64,000 bases of DNA from Streptomyces sp. JH14 (GTDB taxonomy: Bacteria > Actinomycetota > Actinomycetes > Streptomycetales > Streptomycetaceae): NCBI RefSeq assembly GCF_029428675.1, contig NZ_JAJNEL010000001.1:4588001-4652000 (forward strand), written 5' to 3'. This document shows, one piece after another, positions 25,115 to 33,335 of this stretch. Position 1 is the stretch's first letter, and every line of letters begins with the position of its first letter. Position numbers and translations under genes: made by a program. The notes beneath the pieces were generated by a model that saw only the letters and a program-made list of their open reading frames with translations, was not told the origin of the DNA and ran no database searches.

Positions 25115-25447
25115 ATGAAGTTCGACATGGGGGCGCAGGTTCTGTCGAATCTGACGTCGAAGTCGCGTGGTTCGAGTGATGACTTGGGCACGTTGATCCG
25201 TCAGCTGGTTCAGGCGGCGGCGCCGTTGGAGGGGAAGTTCCACGGTGCGGGGCGGGTCGCGTTCGATTCGTTCAAGAACCGGTCGGACGAGATCACGGCG
25301 GCGTTGAACGGTTCGCTGGCGTCGCTGCTGGGCGGTCAGTCGGGCATGGACTCGGCGTTCGGTTCCGGCGACCAGGAGCAGGGCGACAACGCGCGGCAGC
25401 AGATGGGCGCCGCCAACTTCGACGCGGCCCGTTTCGGCGGACGCTGA
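25115..25447 (+). CDS. WXG100-like ESX protein 1
   Basis: About 110 residues; helical, with a GxG-like turn (KFHGAGRVAFDSFKNRSDE) between two predicted helices, as in ESAT-6-type proteins, although the W of the WXG motif is not present. The C-terminal Gly/Gln tail (FGSGDQEQGDNARQQMG) is flexible. AGGGGG six bases upstream favours ATG 25115 over 25109. It is the first gene of a toxin operon and probably a secretion partner or chaperone of the large toxin. Confidence 0.75.
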   Translation: MKFDMGAQVLSNLTSKSRGSSDDLGTLIRQLVQAAAPLEGKFHGAGRVAFDSFKNRSDEITAALNGSLASLLGGQSGMDSAFGSGDQEQGDNARQQMGAANFDAARFGGR

Positions 25448-25506
25448 CCGTCTCTCGGTTTCATGAGTTCCATGGATGTCACGGATTTCACGGGGAGTGT
25501 TTGTTG

Positions 25507-25818
25507 ATGGCTGGTGGCAGTGATCGTCGTGCGTACGACACGGGTGCGTCGGCGGATGTGCAGGGCAATATCCAGGTCGTGATCGGGCGTCTGGAGGAGG
25601 TGATCGCGGCGCGTGACGCGCAGGTGAAGGCCGCGATGGCGGACTTCACGGCGGACGGTGTCGCGGATGAGTACCACGGCAAGGAAATGCGGTGGAACCG
25701 GGCCTCGCAGGAGGTCAGGAACATCATCCAGTTGCTGAAGACGACGCTGGAGAAGAACGACGGGACCGCGCAGCACACGATCACGCGCGCGAAGGCTGCA
25801 GTCGACAACATCGGCTGA
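25507..25818 (+). CDS. WXG100-like ESX protein 2
   Basis: 103 residues. Two long amphipathic helices (IQVVIGRLEEVIAARDAQVK and ASQEVRNIIQLLKTTLEKND) are joined by VADEYHGKEMRWNR, the pore-forming ESAT-6-like type known from Streptomyces. GGGGAG ten bases upstream favours ATG 25507; TTG codons just before it are alternatives. It follows ESX protein 1 by 59 bp; the two probably form a heterodimer that guides secretion. Confidence 0.78.
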   Translation: MAGGSDRRAYDTGASADVQGNIQVVIGRLEEVIAARDAQVKAAMADFTADGVADEYHGKEMRWNRASQEVRNIIQLLKTTLEKNDGTAQHTITRAKAAVDNIG

Positions 25819-25919
25819 GGGCGCGTTGCGCCGGGCCCTTGGGACGACCGTCCTCGAGGCCCAGGCGCGCGGTGATCGTTGGTGTCGGCAGTGGGTGGTT
25901 GAGGCACGGGGGTGTGTTG

Positions 25920-26312
25920 GTGACCGGGTGGGATCTGAAGCCGCAGGGTATTCAGGGTGTGCTGAAGACGACGGGTGAGACGGCGGGGAAGATCGAGACG
26001 TATGCGAAGGCGTACGGGGAGCATCTGACGTCGGCGGCGACGAGTGCGGGCACGATCACTGCGGAGGGCGGTGGTGAGGGCGGGGAGAAGGCCGGTGGTG
26101 GTCTCGTCGCGCTGGCGCTGTCGCAGTACGCCGAACACGCCACGTCGGACCTGAAGTTCATCGCGGCGCGGGCGGGGAAGTCGTTGACGGGTGCGGTGGA
26201 CGCGACGACCGCGTATCTGAACGGTGACCTGGAGATGGCGGCCGAGTCGCAGCGCAAGGCCCTGGGTGTCCCGGATCTCGATCTGACGAAGCCCGGGGTG
26301 CAGACCAAGTGA
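25920..26312 (+). CDS. DUF6507-like ESX-associated protein
   Basis: 130 residues. TGWDLKPQGIQGVLKTTGET and YAKAYGEHLTSAATSAGT, then GGLVALALSQYAEHATSDLK and LTGAVDATTAYLNGDLEMAA follow the pattern I recall for DUF6507, a helical family found only beside ESX toxins. A GTG at 25914 is an alternative start. The stop overlaps the toxin start by 4 bp (GTGA), so it is translationally coupled to it and may be its dedicated adaptor. Confidence 0.72.
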   Translation: MTGWDLKPQGIQGVLKTTGETAGKIETYAKAYGEHLTSAATSAGTITAEGGGEGGEKAGGGLVALALSQYAEHATSDLKFIAARAGKSLTGAVDATTAYLNGDLEMAAESQRKALGVPDLDLTKPGVQTK

Positions 26313-28891
26313 TCAAGCCGGAAGCGATACCGCAGTTCACCGGTGATCTGGGCCAGTTGGAGAAGGACTACGGCAGCCTGAAAACGGACGCCGGGCACAT
26401 GCGCAGCACCGGCTCGGATGTGCACACCCAGTTCCAGGGGTTGTCCGCGTACTACCAGGCACCCGAGGCGGAGCGGCTTTTCGCGTCGACGAAGCCGGTC
26501 CAGGACCGGGCCGACGGTTTCGCCGACGACCTGGAGAAGGTTTCCACGGCCCTGTCGGACTACGCGACCGAGGTCCGTCCGCTGGTCACGAAGCTCGCAC
26601 AGCTCAAAGCGGATGCGTCGACGTTCGTGAACAACGTCAAGGACGACGACGACTGGGAGTACGACGAGGACAAGATCGAGGAGCACAATCAGCTCCGCGA
26701 TGACGTCACGACGACGGTGGCCGCGTTCTGGGCCGCCGAGCGCACCTGCCACAACAAGATCACCGCGTTGTTCGGTGGGACGCAGATGGTCGCCGGTGAC
26801 GGGTCCGAGCGAAAGGACCAGTACGGGTTCAACGCCGAGGACCTCAAGAACGCGAAGCTTCCCTGGGGTGATCCCATGGAGGAGAAGCACCATGTCTGGG
26901 AAGTCGGGCACTGGGTCAAGTCGTTCGTGTGGGACGGGCTGATCGTCGACGGGATCTGGGGCACCATCAAGGGCCTGGGCACCCTGGTCGGGTTCGGTGG
27001 CTGGGACGCGATGGGTCAGGCCTGGAAGGGTCTCGCGCAGCTCGCGACCGGTCTGGTGATCACGTCGATCCCGGGTGCGGGCGCGTTGTTCTGGACCCTG
27101 CCGGACGACAAGCTGCCGTCCTGGCTGCGTGACTCGCGTACCGCGATGAAGGAGACCGGCAAGGCGCTGGTCGCCTGGGACGAGTGGGGCAAGAATCCGG
27201 GACGGGCCGCGGGAGCGGTCACGTTCAACGTGCTGACCACGGTCTTCACCGGCGGCGCCGGTGCCGGTGTCTCCGGCGCGGGCAAGGCGGGAGCGGTCGC
27301 GAAGGTCCTGTCCGTGGCCGGGAAGGCCGGCAAGGTCATCGACCCGATGACCTACATCGCCAAGGGCGCGGGCGCCGGCCTCTCCAAGATCGGCGACATC
27401 ACCAAGGGCCTCAAGGGCATCGGCAACGTCGAGATCCCCACGCTGCCCGACGATGCGATCGTGCTGCCCGAGGGTGCGCTCAAACTGCCCGATGGTGCCG
27501 TACATCTCCCCGAGGGAGCGGCGATCCCGGACGGGGCGATCGAACTCCCCGACGGCAACTTCAAGCTGCCTGACGACGTCCCGGTCCTGCCCGAGGGCGC
27601 CACGAAGCTGCCCACGGAACCCGGCGCACCGGCCCAGTACTTCGACGGCGAGGGCAACCTTCTCGACGAGAAGGGCGACATCGTCCAGCGCGCCGAGGAC
27701 GCACGCCCGGAACCCTCCCCGGACATCGACCCGGACGCGGCGGGAGCGGACACGCCGCACACCGGCTCCCCCTCGCCGGACAGGCAACCGGCGCTGGTCG
27801 GCGCGGGCGCCCACACCGCCGACAACGCGGCCCACGTCGGCGACCACGCCATCCGCCTCGGCGACAGCCTCGGCAACGACCTCGGCGACATCGGCCGCAC
27901 CGGCGACAACATCCCCGGCACCGACATCGGCGACAACCTCCCCGGCGGCAACGCGGGTAACCACCTCCCCGGAGGCGGCGTCGGCGACCACATGCCCACC
28001 GGCCACGCCGGCGACAACCTACCCGGGGGTCACGCCGACGACCTCGGACACGGCCCCTCAGCCGGCCACGAACCGCCCCATGGTGGGAGCCACGGCGACG
28101 GACCGGGCAACGGTGGTCACGACGGGCCGGGATCCGGCGACCACAGCAGCATCCGTGAAGGGCACGAGGGGCCCAGCGGCGGGCATGAGGGACCGGCCTC
28201 AGGTGGCGGCCACGACGGTCCCGGCAGTGGCAGCGGCGACGGCCCGGAGAGGCCAGACTTCAGCGAGGGAGACGAGACGCCGTCCCCGCCGACAGGCGGC
28301 ATGGATCTCGGACAGGAAGGCGCAGTCACCGACGCGCTCCGCAGCGCGAAGATGCAACCGCAGGACGTGCAGCGAGCGCTCGTTCAACTGCGCAAGAGCC
28401 AATACGGCGCGGGGATCGCGGAACACATCAGCCGCGGAAACCTGGCCGACATGCCTGGCTACGACGATCTCCTCTCCCAGTGCAAGCAGGGTGATATGAC
28501 GCCGTCGGTCTACATGGCTATGGAACACGCCACGGACCTGCAGGCCAGGGGAGCCAAGAACCTCGCCTTCGAATACAAGCGGCCGGAACTCGGACTGGAC
28601 CTGGACGTATTGATCAAGTCGGGAGACCGGATCGAGTACGCGGCCCAGCTCAAGGACGTACAGAGCGTTGCGGGCATCAATTCTGCAACCAAAGGAATCG
28701 CCGCCAAACAGCTGGCCGGCCCGATCGCCGGTCAGAAAGTGGCGATCCTGGACATCCACGACACCAAGGCCGCTCTCACCGATAAGATCCTGGGGCGCGT
28801 CGCGGGCCGCGCCAAGGCGTGTGATTCCACCTTCGTGCTGCGATTCGAAGACGGCTCGATCACCGTCCCCGCCAACGGGCCCATTTACTAA
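26309..28891 (+). CDS. ESX-secreted polymorphic toxin with nuclease-like C-terminus
   Basis: 860 residues. About 1-160: helical LXG/WXG-like targeting part (GDLGQLEKDYGSLKTDAGHM). About 195-290: hydrophobic segments (VDGIWGTIKGLGTLVGFGGW, ATGLVITSIPGAGALFWTL). About 370-435: a repeat of LP-D/E-G-A units. About 470-665: a Gly/Asp/His-rich linker. About 665-860: toxin domain, with EYKRPELGLDLDVLI and EYAAQLKDV giving an E...D-x-D...Q-x-K series like PD-(D/E)XK nucleases. The family of this toxin domain is not recognised. GTG start overlapping the upstream gene. The next gene is the expected immunity protein. Confidence 0.85.
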   Translation: MIKPEAIPQFTGDLGQLEKDYGSLKTDAGHMRSTGSDVHTQFQGLSAYYQAPEAERLFASTKPVQDRADGFADDLEKVSTALSDYATEVRPLVTKLAQLKADASTFVNNVKDDDDWEYDEDKIEEHNQLRDDVTTTVAAFWAAERTCHNKITALFGGTQMVAGDGSERKDQYGFNAEDLKNAKLPWGDPMEEKHHVWEVGHWVKSFVWDGLIVDGIWGTIKGLGTLVGFGGWDAMGQAWKGLAQLATGLVITSIPGAGALFWTLPDDKLPSWLRDSRTAMKETGKALVAWDEWGKNPGRAAGAVTFNVLTTVFTGGAGAGVSGAGKAGAVAKVLSVAGKAGKVIDPMTYIAKGAGAGLSKIGDITKGLKGIGNVEIPTLPDDAIVLPEGALKLPDGAVHLPEGAAIPDGAIELPDGNFKLPDDVPVLPEGATKLPTEPGAPAQYFDGEGNLLDEKGDIVQRAEDARPEPSPDIDPDAAGADTPHTGSPSPDRQPALVGAGAHTADNAAHVGDHAIRLGDSLGNDLGDIGRTGDNIPGTDIGDNLPGGNAGNHLPGGGVGDHMPTGHAGDNLPGGHADDLGHGPSAGHEPPHGGSHGDGPGNGGHDGPGSGDHSSIREGHEGPSGGHEGPASGGGHDGPGSGSGDGPERPDFSEGDETPSPPTGGMDLGQEGAVTDALRSAKMQPQDVQRALVQLRKSQYGAGIAEHISRGNLADMPGYDDLLSQCKQGDMTPSVYMAMEHATDLQARGAKNLAFEYKRPELGLDLDVLIKSGDRIEYAAQLKDVQSVAGINSATKGIAAKQLAGPIAGQKVAILDIHDTKAALTDKILGRVAGRAKACDSTFVLRFEDGSITVPANGPIY

Positions 28892-28900
28892 GGAACATGA

Positions 28901-29542
28901 ATGTCCACCCTTTTGCGAGCCCCACGCGAATGCGCTTCGTGGGCCTGGGATCTCGACGACTACGCCGCCCCTGGCCTTGAATCGGCCCTCACGACTGCCG
29001 CACGTATGTCGGCCGTCCTGCGCGAGCATGACCTGCTCGAAGCCAGTGCTCTCGAATGGGGCTGGTTCATCTCCAGTCTGGGCGGCATGGCCGCGATCAC
29101 CCGCATTCCGGTCCAAGGCCCGCTCGACGACCCGGAGTTGCCACTGCGTCTGCGATCCATGCGACCCGCAGACTTTGCCGAGGCTGAGGCTGGAGACATT
29201 CTCGTCTCGGGGTCCGGCATCTGGCTCGACGCCGACGGCAAGCCGCGCCACGAGCACCGATTGGTCGAATTGACGGTGTCGCCCGAGTCGCTCGGCCTGT
29301 CGGCCGAGGTGTCGGTCTTCCATGACATCTGGGGCCAGTTCGACTTCAGAGGGCGCCCGCACCCGGAGATCCACCGGCGCAACGCTCCACGACTCGCGGC
29401 CGCTCTTCAGGCTCTGGACGCTCTGCTGGGTGTGACTGCGGAACCGGGCGAGCCCACCTACTTCGGCACCGCCGACGGATATGGAATCAAGGTCCCGGAT
29501 GTGATTGGGGGCCGTGGCCCCGACCTGACCGATCTGCTCTGA
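28901..29542 (+). CDS. Candidate immunity protein for ESX toxin
   Basis: 213 residues; family not recognised. It is acidic, without signal peptide or membrane segment: RECASWAWDLDDYAAPGLES, WGWFISSLGGMAAITRIPVQ, SVFHDIWGQFDFRGRPHPEI. The start is 9 bp after the toxin stop, with AAGGAAC upstream. Position directly after the toxin is the classical place for the cognate immunity gene; the function is inferred from that alone. Confidence 0.65.
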   Translation: MSTLLRAPRECASWAWDLDDYAAPGLESALTTAARMSAVLREHDLLEASALEWGWFISSLGGMAAITRIPVQGPLDDPELPLRLRSMRPADFAEAEAGDILVSGSGIWLDADGKPRHEHRLVELTVSPESLGLSAEVSVFHDIWGQFDFRGRPHPEIHRRNAPRLAAALQALDALLGVTAEPGEPTYFGTADGYGIKVPDVIGGRGPDLTDLL

Positions 29543-29566
29543 CCGTCATACCGATCTCTCTGCTGC

Positions 29567-29588
29567 GCGCGTCCGGCACGGGACGCGC
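29567..29588 (+). terminator. Short hairpin after immunity gene
   Basis: GCGCGTCC pairs with GGACGCGC around a 6-base loop, about 25 bp after the stop at 29542. It may end or attenuate the toxin operon before the Imm49 gene. Confidence 0.45.
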
Positions 29589-29636
29589 AGCGCGGGATCA
29601 GATGAGGCAGTTCGATATCGCTGAACGGAGCACGCC

Positions 29637-30497
29637 ATGACGACTGTTGTTCCCCGGCATGGTGAGGCAGGACCCAACTCCGCCCGCTGGGCCGAGGCTC
29701 TCGGCGAGAGCCTGGCCGGCTCCGTCGCCCGCCTCGAATCGTCACCGACCATGATCGACTCCACGTTCCGTACGGCACTTCTCCACGTGGAGGCGCGTTG
29801 CACGGTCGATCCGGAGGCCGCGGAGCTGGAGACCTGGGAGGCGGTGGTCTCTGCCATGCAGGTCGGGTCGGCGCTGTTCGCGGTGACCGGGGCGACCGAA
29901 GGGACCGTCGAGTGCCGCATCAATCGTGAGACGCGTGTTCTCCCGGCCATCGGACCGCGTTCGTTCGCCGACGCGGGGAACTGGCTCACGGCGTTCTGGC
30001 TGGCGATCGTGTGCCGTGACCAGAAGCGGATGACGCAGCTGTGCCAGATTCCGCTGGAACGGCTGCGGTCGCCCGCGGGGGAGTACGACGAGTACATCTA
30101 CCACTGGGTGGACACTCTGCAGACGTACTGGCTGCAGCGGCCCGGCCTGGTGGAGAAGCTGGTGGCCGCGATCGAAGGGTCCTATCCCGAAGCGGTCTCG
30201 ACCACTCCCCGGGATCTGCTCCAGGGGGTGCTGTATCCGCCGATCAACCTGTTCCACCGCTTCGTGCGGAAGGACGAGGAGGGCTTCAGCCAGGCTCTGG
30301 TGGAGGCGCTCGAACTGCACAAGGCGTACTGGACCGCCGACGAGGACCGGGCCAAGGATCCCGATGGCCGTATCGCTCTGGGACCTCTTGCTCTGGCCTG
30401 CCTCGCCCACGACGGCGAGATCCCGCCGGCAGTGGAGTCTGCCTATCTGCCCAGGCATCTCCTGCAGCGCAGCTGGCTCGGCGAATTCCCGACCTGA
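29637..30497 (+). CDS. Imm49 family immunity protein
   Basis: 286 residues. LLHVEARCTVDPEAAELETW, EAVVSAMQVGSALFAVTGAT, EYIYHWVDTLQTYWLQRPGL and LYPPINLFHRFVRK are the conserved Imm49 segments. Imm49 proteins protect against polymorphic toxins, often nucleases. The gene follows the toxin and the first immunity gene by 94 bp, so it could be a second immunity protein of the same operon or an orphan against another strain's toxin. The ATG is preceded by a weak GGAG. Confidence 0.85.
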   Translation: MTTVVPRHGEAGPNSARWAEALGESLAGSVARLESSPTMIDSTFRTALLHVEARCTVDPEAAELETWEAVVSAMQVGSALFAVTGATEGTVECRINRETRVLPAIGPRSFADAGNWLTAFWLAIVCRDQKRMTQLCQIPLERLRSPAGEYDEYIYHWVDTLQTYWLQRPGLVEKLVAAIEGSYPEAVSTTPRDLLQGVLYPPINLFHRFVRKDEEGFSQALVEALELHKAYWTADEDRAKDPDGRIALGPLALACLAHDGEIPPAVESAYLPRHLLQRSWLGEFPT

Positions 30498-30586
30498 GCC
30501 CTGACCTCGGGCTTTCGTGACCAGGGACGTCCGGAGCACGATCGATGCGGGTCGATCTGTTCAAGGCGCGTAGGGAGCGCGCGGTT

Positions 30587-30596
30587 GTAACGTTAC
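30587..30596. promoter_or_regulatory. Palindrome before LanC-like gene
   Basis: GTAACGTTAC is a perfect 10-bp palindrome ending three bases before the GTG start. There is no Shine-Dalgarno, so the gene may be leaderless with the palindrome near its -10 region or acting as an operator. Confidence 0.4.
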
Positions 30597-30599
30597 TGC

Positions 30600-31925
30600 G
30601 TGACGGAAGACGATACGTATCGGGAACTGGGTGAGGCGGCCTGGTCGTGGGTCCTGAACCAGGTGCGCGAGGACGAAGGCCCGTGGCTGCCGGAGGCGGT
30701 ATCGGAGCACGACCAGGACATGGCACCGGCAAAGGACCGCGACTCGCTGTACGCGGGGATCGCCGGTCTGGCTCCGGTGCTGGCGGAAATCGCGCAGTAC
30801 CGGGATCTGAACGAACGTGAGCAGATTCTGGTGACGGGGATCGTGACCAGGCTGTCGGCAGAGGCGAAGGGCAGAAGGGAACCGTCGCTGTACGACGGCT
30901 TGGCAGGCGACGCCATGGCGCTGAAGCTGCTCGCTCCAGGCGGGGAATCGGTCGCCCTGCGGCGTCTGGCCGACCTGGCGACCCCGCAAGGCTGGAAGAC
31001 TACGCTCGCATTCGAACCGGGTTCCGACGCACCCCTGAACGACATCATCGTGGGCACCGCCGGCGTGGTGCTGACTGCGGTCTGGGCGGGCGGTGAGTTC
31101 GCGGAAGGGATCGCGACCACGGGCGGTGAGGCACTGCTGCGCGTGGCGGACCGTACGGAGGCGGGCCTGGACTGGGGGATGGGTCCGGCTACGCAGGGGA
31201 GGTCGCCGAACTACTCGCACGGCACCGCCGGGGTGGCTGCGGCACTGGCAGTGGCGGGTGCGGCGCTGCATCGAGAGGACTTCGTCGAGGCCGCGGTGGA
31301 GGGCGCCCAACACGTACTGTCCGTGGGCTCACTGGAGGACGACGGCTTCATCGTCCCGCATACGATCCCGCCGTCGAAGCGGGAGGTCGAACCGGTGACG
31401 TACACGTGGTGCCACGGTCCTGCCGGCACCTCGCATCTGTTCGCGGCGCTGTCCCACGCAGGCGTGGCCGAGGTGGCGGGCCTTGAGGTCGGCGAACTAC
31501 GGCACCGCTGCCTGAACTCGATCCTCGCCTCGGGAGTCCCGGAGCGCCTTCGCCCCGGCTTCTGGGACAACGACGGCCGCTGCTGCGGAACGGCCGGCGT
31601 TGGGGACGTACTTCTGGATGCGGCGCAGGGCTGCGAGGAGGCGGCAAGAGCCGAGACCCTCCTGCAGGCAGCACGCAGGATGGGCGACGCGTTGGTCGAG
31701 CGGGCCATCAGAAGCGAAGCAGGCGCCCGCTGGCGCTTCCTGGAACACCGCCAGGATCCACCGCTTCTGCCCCCCGGTACGGCCTGGATGCAGGGCGCGG
31801 CGGGCATCGCGGCGTACCTTCTCCGCCTCGGGCGGTTCATCGAGACCGGCCCGAGCGCTTTGGTGGTGGACCGCCCGGACCAGTGGTGGGCAGTGCCGAC
31901 GTACCTGCGCACCGCGGCCTCGTGA
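30600..31925 (+). CDS. LanC-like (lanthionine synthetase C) protein
   Basis: 441 residues. The double-barrel repeats with GxG turns are visible (SLYAGIAGLAPVLAE, SLYDGLAGDAM, SPNYSHGTAGVAAALAVAG, WMQGAAGIAAYLLRLG). The zinc-site regions are TYTWCHGPAGTSH and DNDGRCCGTAGVGDVLLD. In classical LanC the last pair is Cys-His (CHG); here it reads CCG, so the third zinc ligand may be Cys or absent. No precursor peptide or dehydratase gene is nearby, so it is a stand-alone LanC-like protein. Its role is unknown; it may modify a peptide encoded elsewhere. Confidence 0.85.
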   Translation: MTEDDTYRELGEAAWSWVLNQVREDEGPWLPEAVSEHDQDMAPAKDRDSLYAGIAGLAPVLAEIAQYRDLNEREQILVTGIVTRLSAEAKGRREPSLYDGLAGDAMALKLLAPGGESVALRRLADLATPQGWKTTLAFEPGSDAPLNDIIVGTAGVVLTAVWAGGEFAEGIATTGGEALLRVADRTEAGLDWGMGPATQGRSPNYSHGTAGVAAALAVAGAALHREDFVEAAVEGAQHVLSVGSLEDDGFIVPHTIPPSKREVEPVTYTWCHGPAGTSHLFAALSHAGVAEVAGLEVGELRHRCLNSILASGVPERLRPGFWDNDGRCCGTAGVGDVLLDAAQGCEEAARAETLLQAARRMGDALVERAIRSEAGARWRFLEHRQDPPLLPPGTAWMQGAAGIAAYLLRLGRFIETGPSALVVDRPDQWWAVPTYLRTAAS

Positions 31926-32001
31926 GAGGGCGGCGGGCTCCCTCGACCGCCCGCCGCCGGAGTCGGCACGCAGTCCATCGTGGAGAAGAACGGTCGGGAA
32001 G

Positions 32002-32127
32002 ATGACGTCATCTCGTACCCGTAGGGGCTGGGCGCCGCGCGAATTCCCTGCCGACCGGGCCGCCGCCGAACGACTGCGTGAATGGCTGCAGGAATCGGAC
32101 GGCAAGGGGCTCGACGCCGTGGGGTGA
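32002..32127 (+). CDS. Possible 41-residue protein
   Basis: Reads MTSSRTRRGWAPREFPADRA then AAERLREWLQESDGKGLDAV. GGGAAG precedes the ATG closely. It has no known family and could be a degraded C-terminal piece of a larger gene. It is listed because it is the only open frame with protein-like sequence between the LanC-like gene and the convergent DUF3592 gene. Confidence 0.3.
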   Translation: MTSSRTRRGWAPREFPADRAAAERLREWLQESDGKGLDAVG

Positions 32128-32177
32128 AGGTGCTTCCTTCCCGACCCGCACGCTGAGCACGTGCCTCACCGCAGTCC

Positions 32178-32627
32178 TCAGAGCCAGCCCCGCATCGCCA
32201 CGAACCCGTACAGCAGCCCCAGCGAGAACACCGTCAGACCGGCAGCGAACACCGCGGGCATCAGCACCGGACCCCAGGCCCGCGGCCCGGCCACCGTGGC
32301 GTGCTTGTCCGGGGCCGCAGGGTCGTACGTGACCCGGACCGGCGCCCCGACCTCGAGGCCGAACGGGCCCGGCGCATGGTCGACGAACTCGACCTCGCGG
32401 CCGTCGAGGGTGCGGAACGCGAACACGTACTCCGTCGCGTAGCCGCGCTCCCGGTCCGCCCCCCGGTCCACGACCCGGCGCTCCGCACACCGGCCCTCGA
32501 CCTGCACCCCGTGCCGGACCAGGCGCAGCACCCGGCTCAGCCGCAGCGCCGAACGCACGGCGAAGGCGCCGAGGAACAGGCCGAACAGCAACAGGAAAGT
32601 GGCCGTGCCGCCGGGCAGAACGTTCAT
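32178..32627 (-). CDS. DUF3592 domain membrane protein
   Basis: 149 residues. An N-terminal membrane helix (TATFLLLFGLFLGAFAVRSA), a beta-rich middle (GYATEYVFAFRTLDGREVEF, GAPVRVTYDPAAPDKHATVA) and a C-terminal helix (LMPAVFAAGLTVFSLGLLYG) fit DUF3592. It starts 20 bp after the lipoprotein gene and is probably the last gene of the 35306-to-32178 operon. The function is unknown. Confidence 0.82.
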   Translation of the reverse strand: MNVLPGGTATFLLLFGLFLGAFAVRSALRLSRVLRLVRHGVQVEGRCAERRVVDRGADRERGYATEYVFAFRTLDGREVEFVDHAPGPFGLEVGAPVRVTYDPAAPDKHATVAGPRAWGPVLMPAVFAAGLTVFSLGLLYGFVAMRGWL

Positions 32628-32647
32628 GAACGCCAGTCCTCCACGCG

Positions 32648-33235
32648 CTACTTCACGGTGATCGAGCCGACGAACGCGTCGAGATCCTTCGCGCTCAGCG
32701 AGCCCTTCACCGCATTGATCCGGATGGCGAACGGTACGTCCTTCGAGTCGACCCCCGCCACCACCACCCCCGTCATCCGGGTGCCGCTCGCCGGGGTCTG
32801 CTCCTTGCCGGACGAGGTGAACTCGTAGTCGATCCGGCGGGCGTCCCGGGCGCTCTCCTCGCCCGCCAGCCGCACATCGGTCGTGGCCTTGCGGGTTGCG
32901 CCGAGGCCGATGCCCGCGCCCGCCGCGGCGGCCGCCTCGCCCGCGTCGTCGACACCCGTGGCGAAGTCGAGCTGGACCGAGACCATGCCGGTGCGCAGCC
33001 CGTTCTCCACCTTGAGCGCGACGGCCGCGTTGCTCTTGCTGCGCTCGGCCGCGGACTGCTCCTTGTATCCCTTGTCCTTCGGGTAGCCGACGGACAGGCT
33101 CTTCGTGTCGAGCGTGCCCCAGCCGTCCGGGACGGCGCCGGTGTCCGTGGTGCCGCAGCCGGTGAGCAGGGTGAGAGCGAGGGCGGCGGCAACAGCCGCG
33201 CCGAGCGTACGGGGCTTGGTCCGGGGCTTGTTCAC
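32648..33235 (-). CDS. Lipoprotein of pilin-like operon
   Basis: 195 residues from GTG 33235. The lipobox is LLTGC after a hydrophobic core. The domain starts with WGTLDTKSLSVGYPKDKGYK and ends with NAVKGSLSAKDLDAFVGSIT. The Ala/Gly-rich middle (GEAAAAAGAGIGLGATRKAT) looks flexible. Family not recognised. It follows the pilin-like membrane protein by 100 bp, so the two are likely surface partners, as with the lipoprotein at 4232 in the first pilus locus. Confidence 0.8.
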   Translation of the reverse strand: MNKPRTKPRTLGAAVAAALALTLLTGCGTTDTGAVPDGWGTLDTKSLSVGYPKDKGYKEQSAAERSKSNAAVALKVENGLRTGMVSVQLDFATGVDDAGEAAAAAGAGIGLGATRKATTDVRLAGEESARDARRIDYEFTSSGKEQTPASGTRMTGVVVAGVDSKDVPFAIRINAVKGSLSAKDLDAFVGSITVK

Positions 33236-33335
33236 TGCGGTTCATTGCCTTTCGTCATGCCGCGCGGAGGACTGCGGGGGTGCCGCAGGGTGCTGCCGGC
33301 CGGTGCGGGGCGCCGTGACGCCCCGCACCGGCTGC

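Noticed and set aside
27450..27620. Possible DNA repeat array inside the toxin gene
   Set aside because: The repeat is at protein level (LPxGA units); codons vary.
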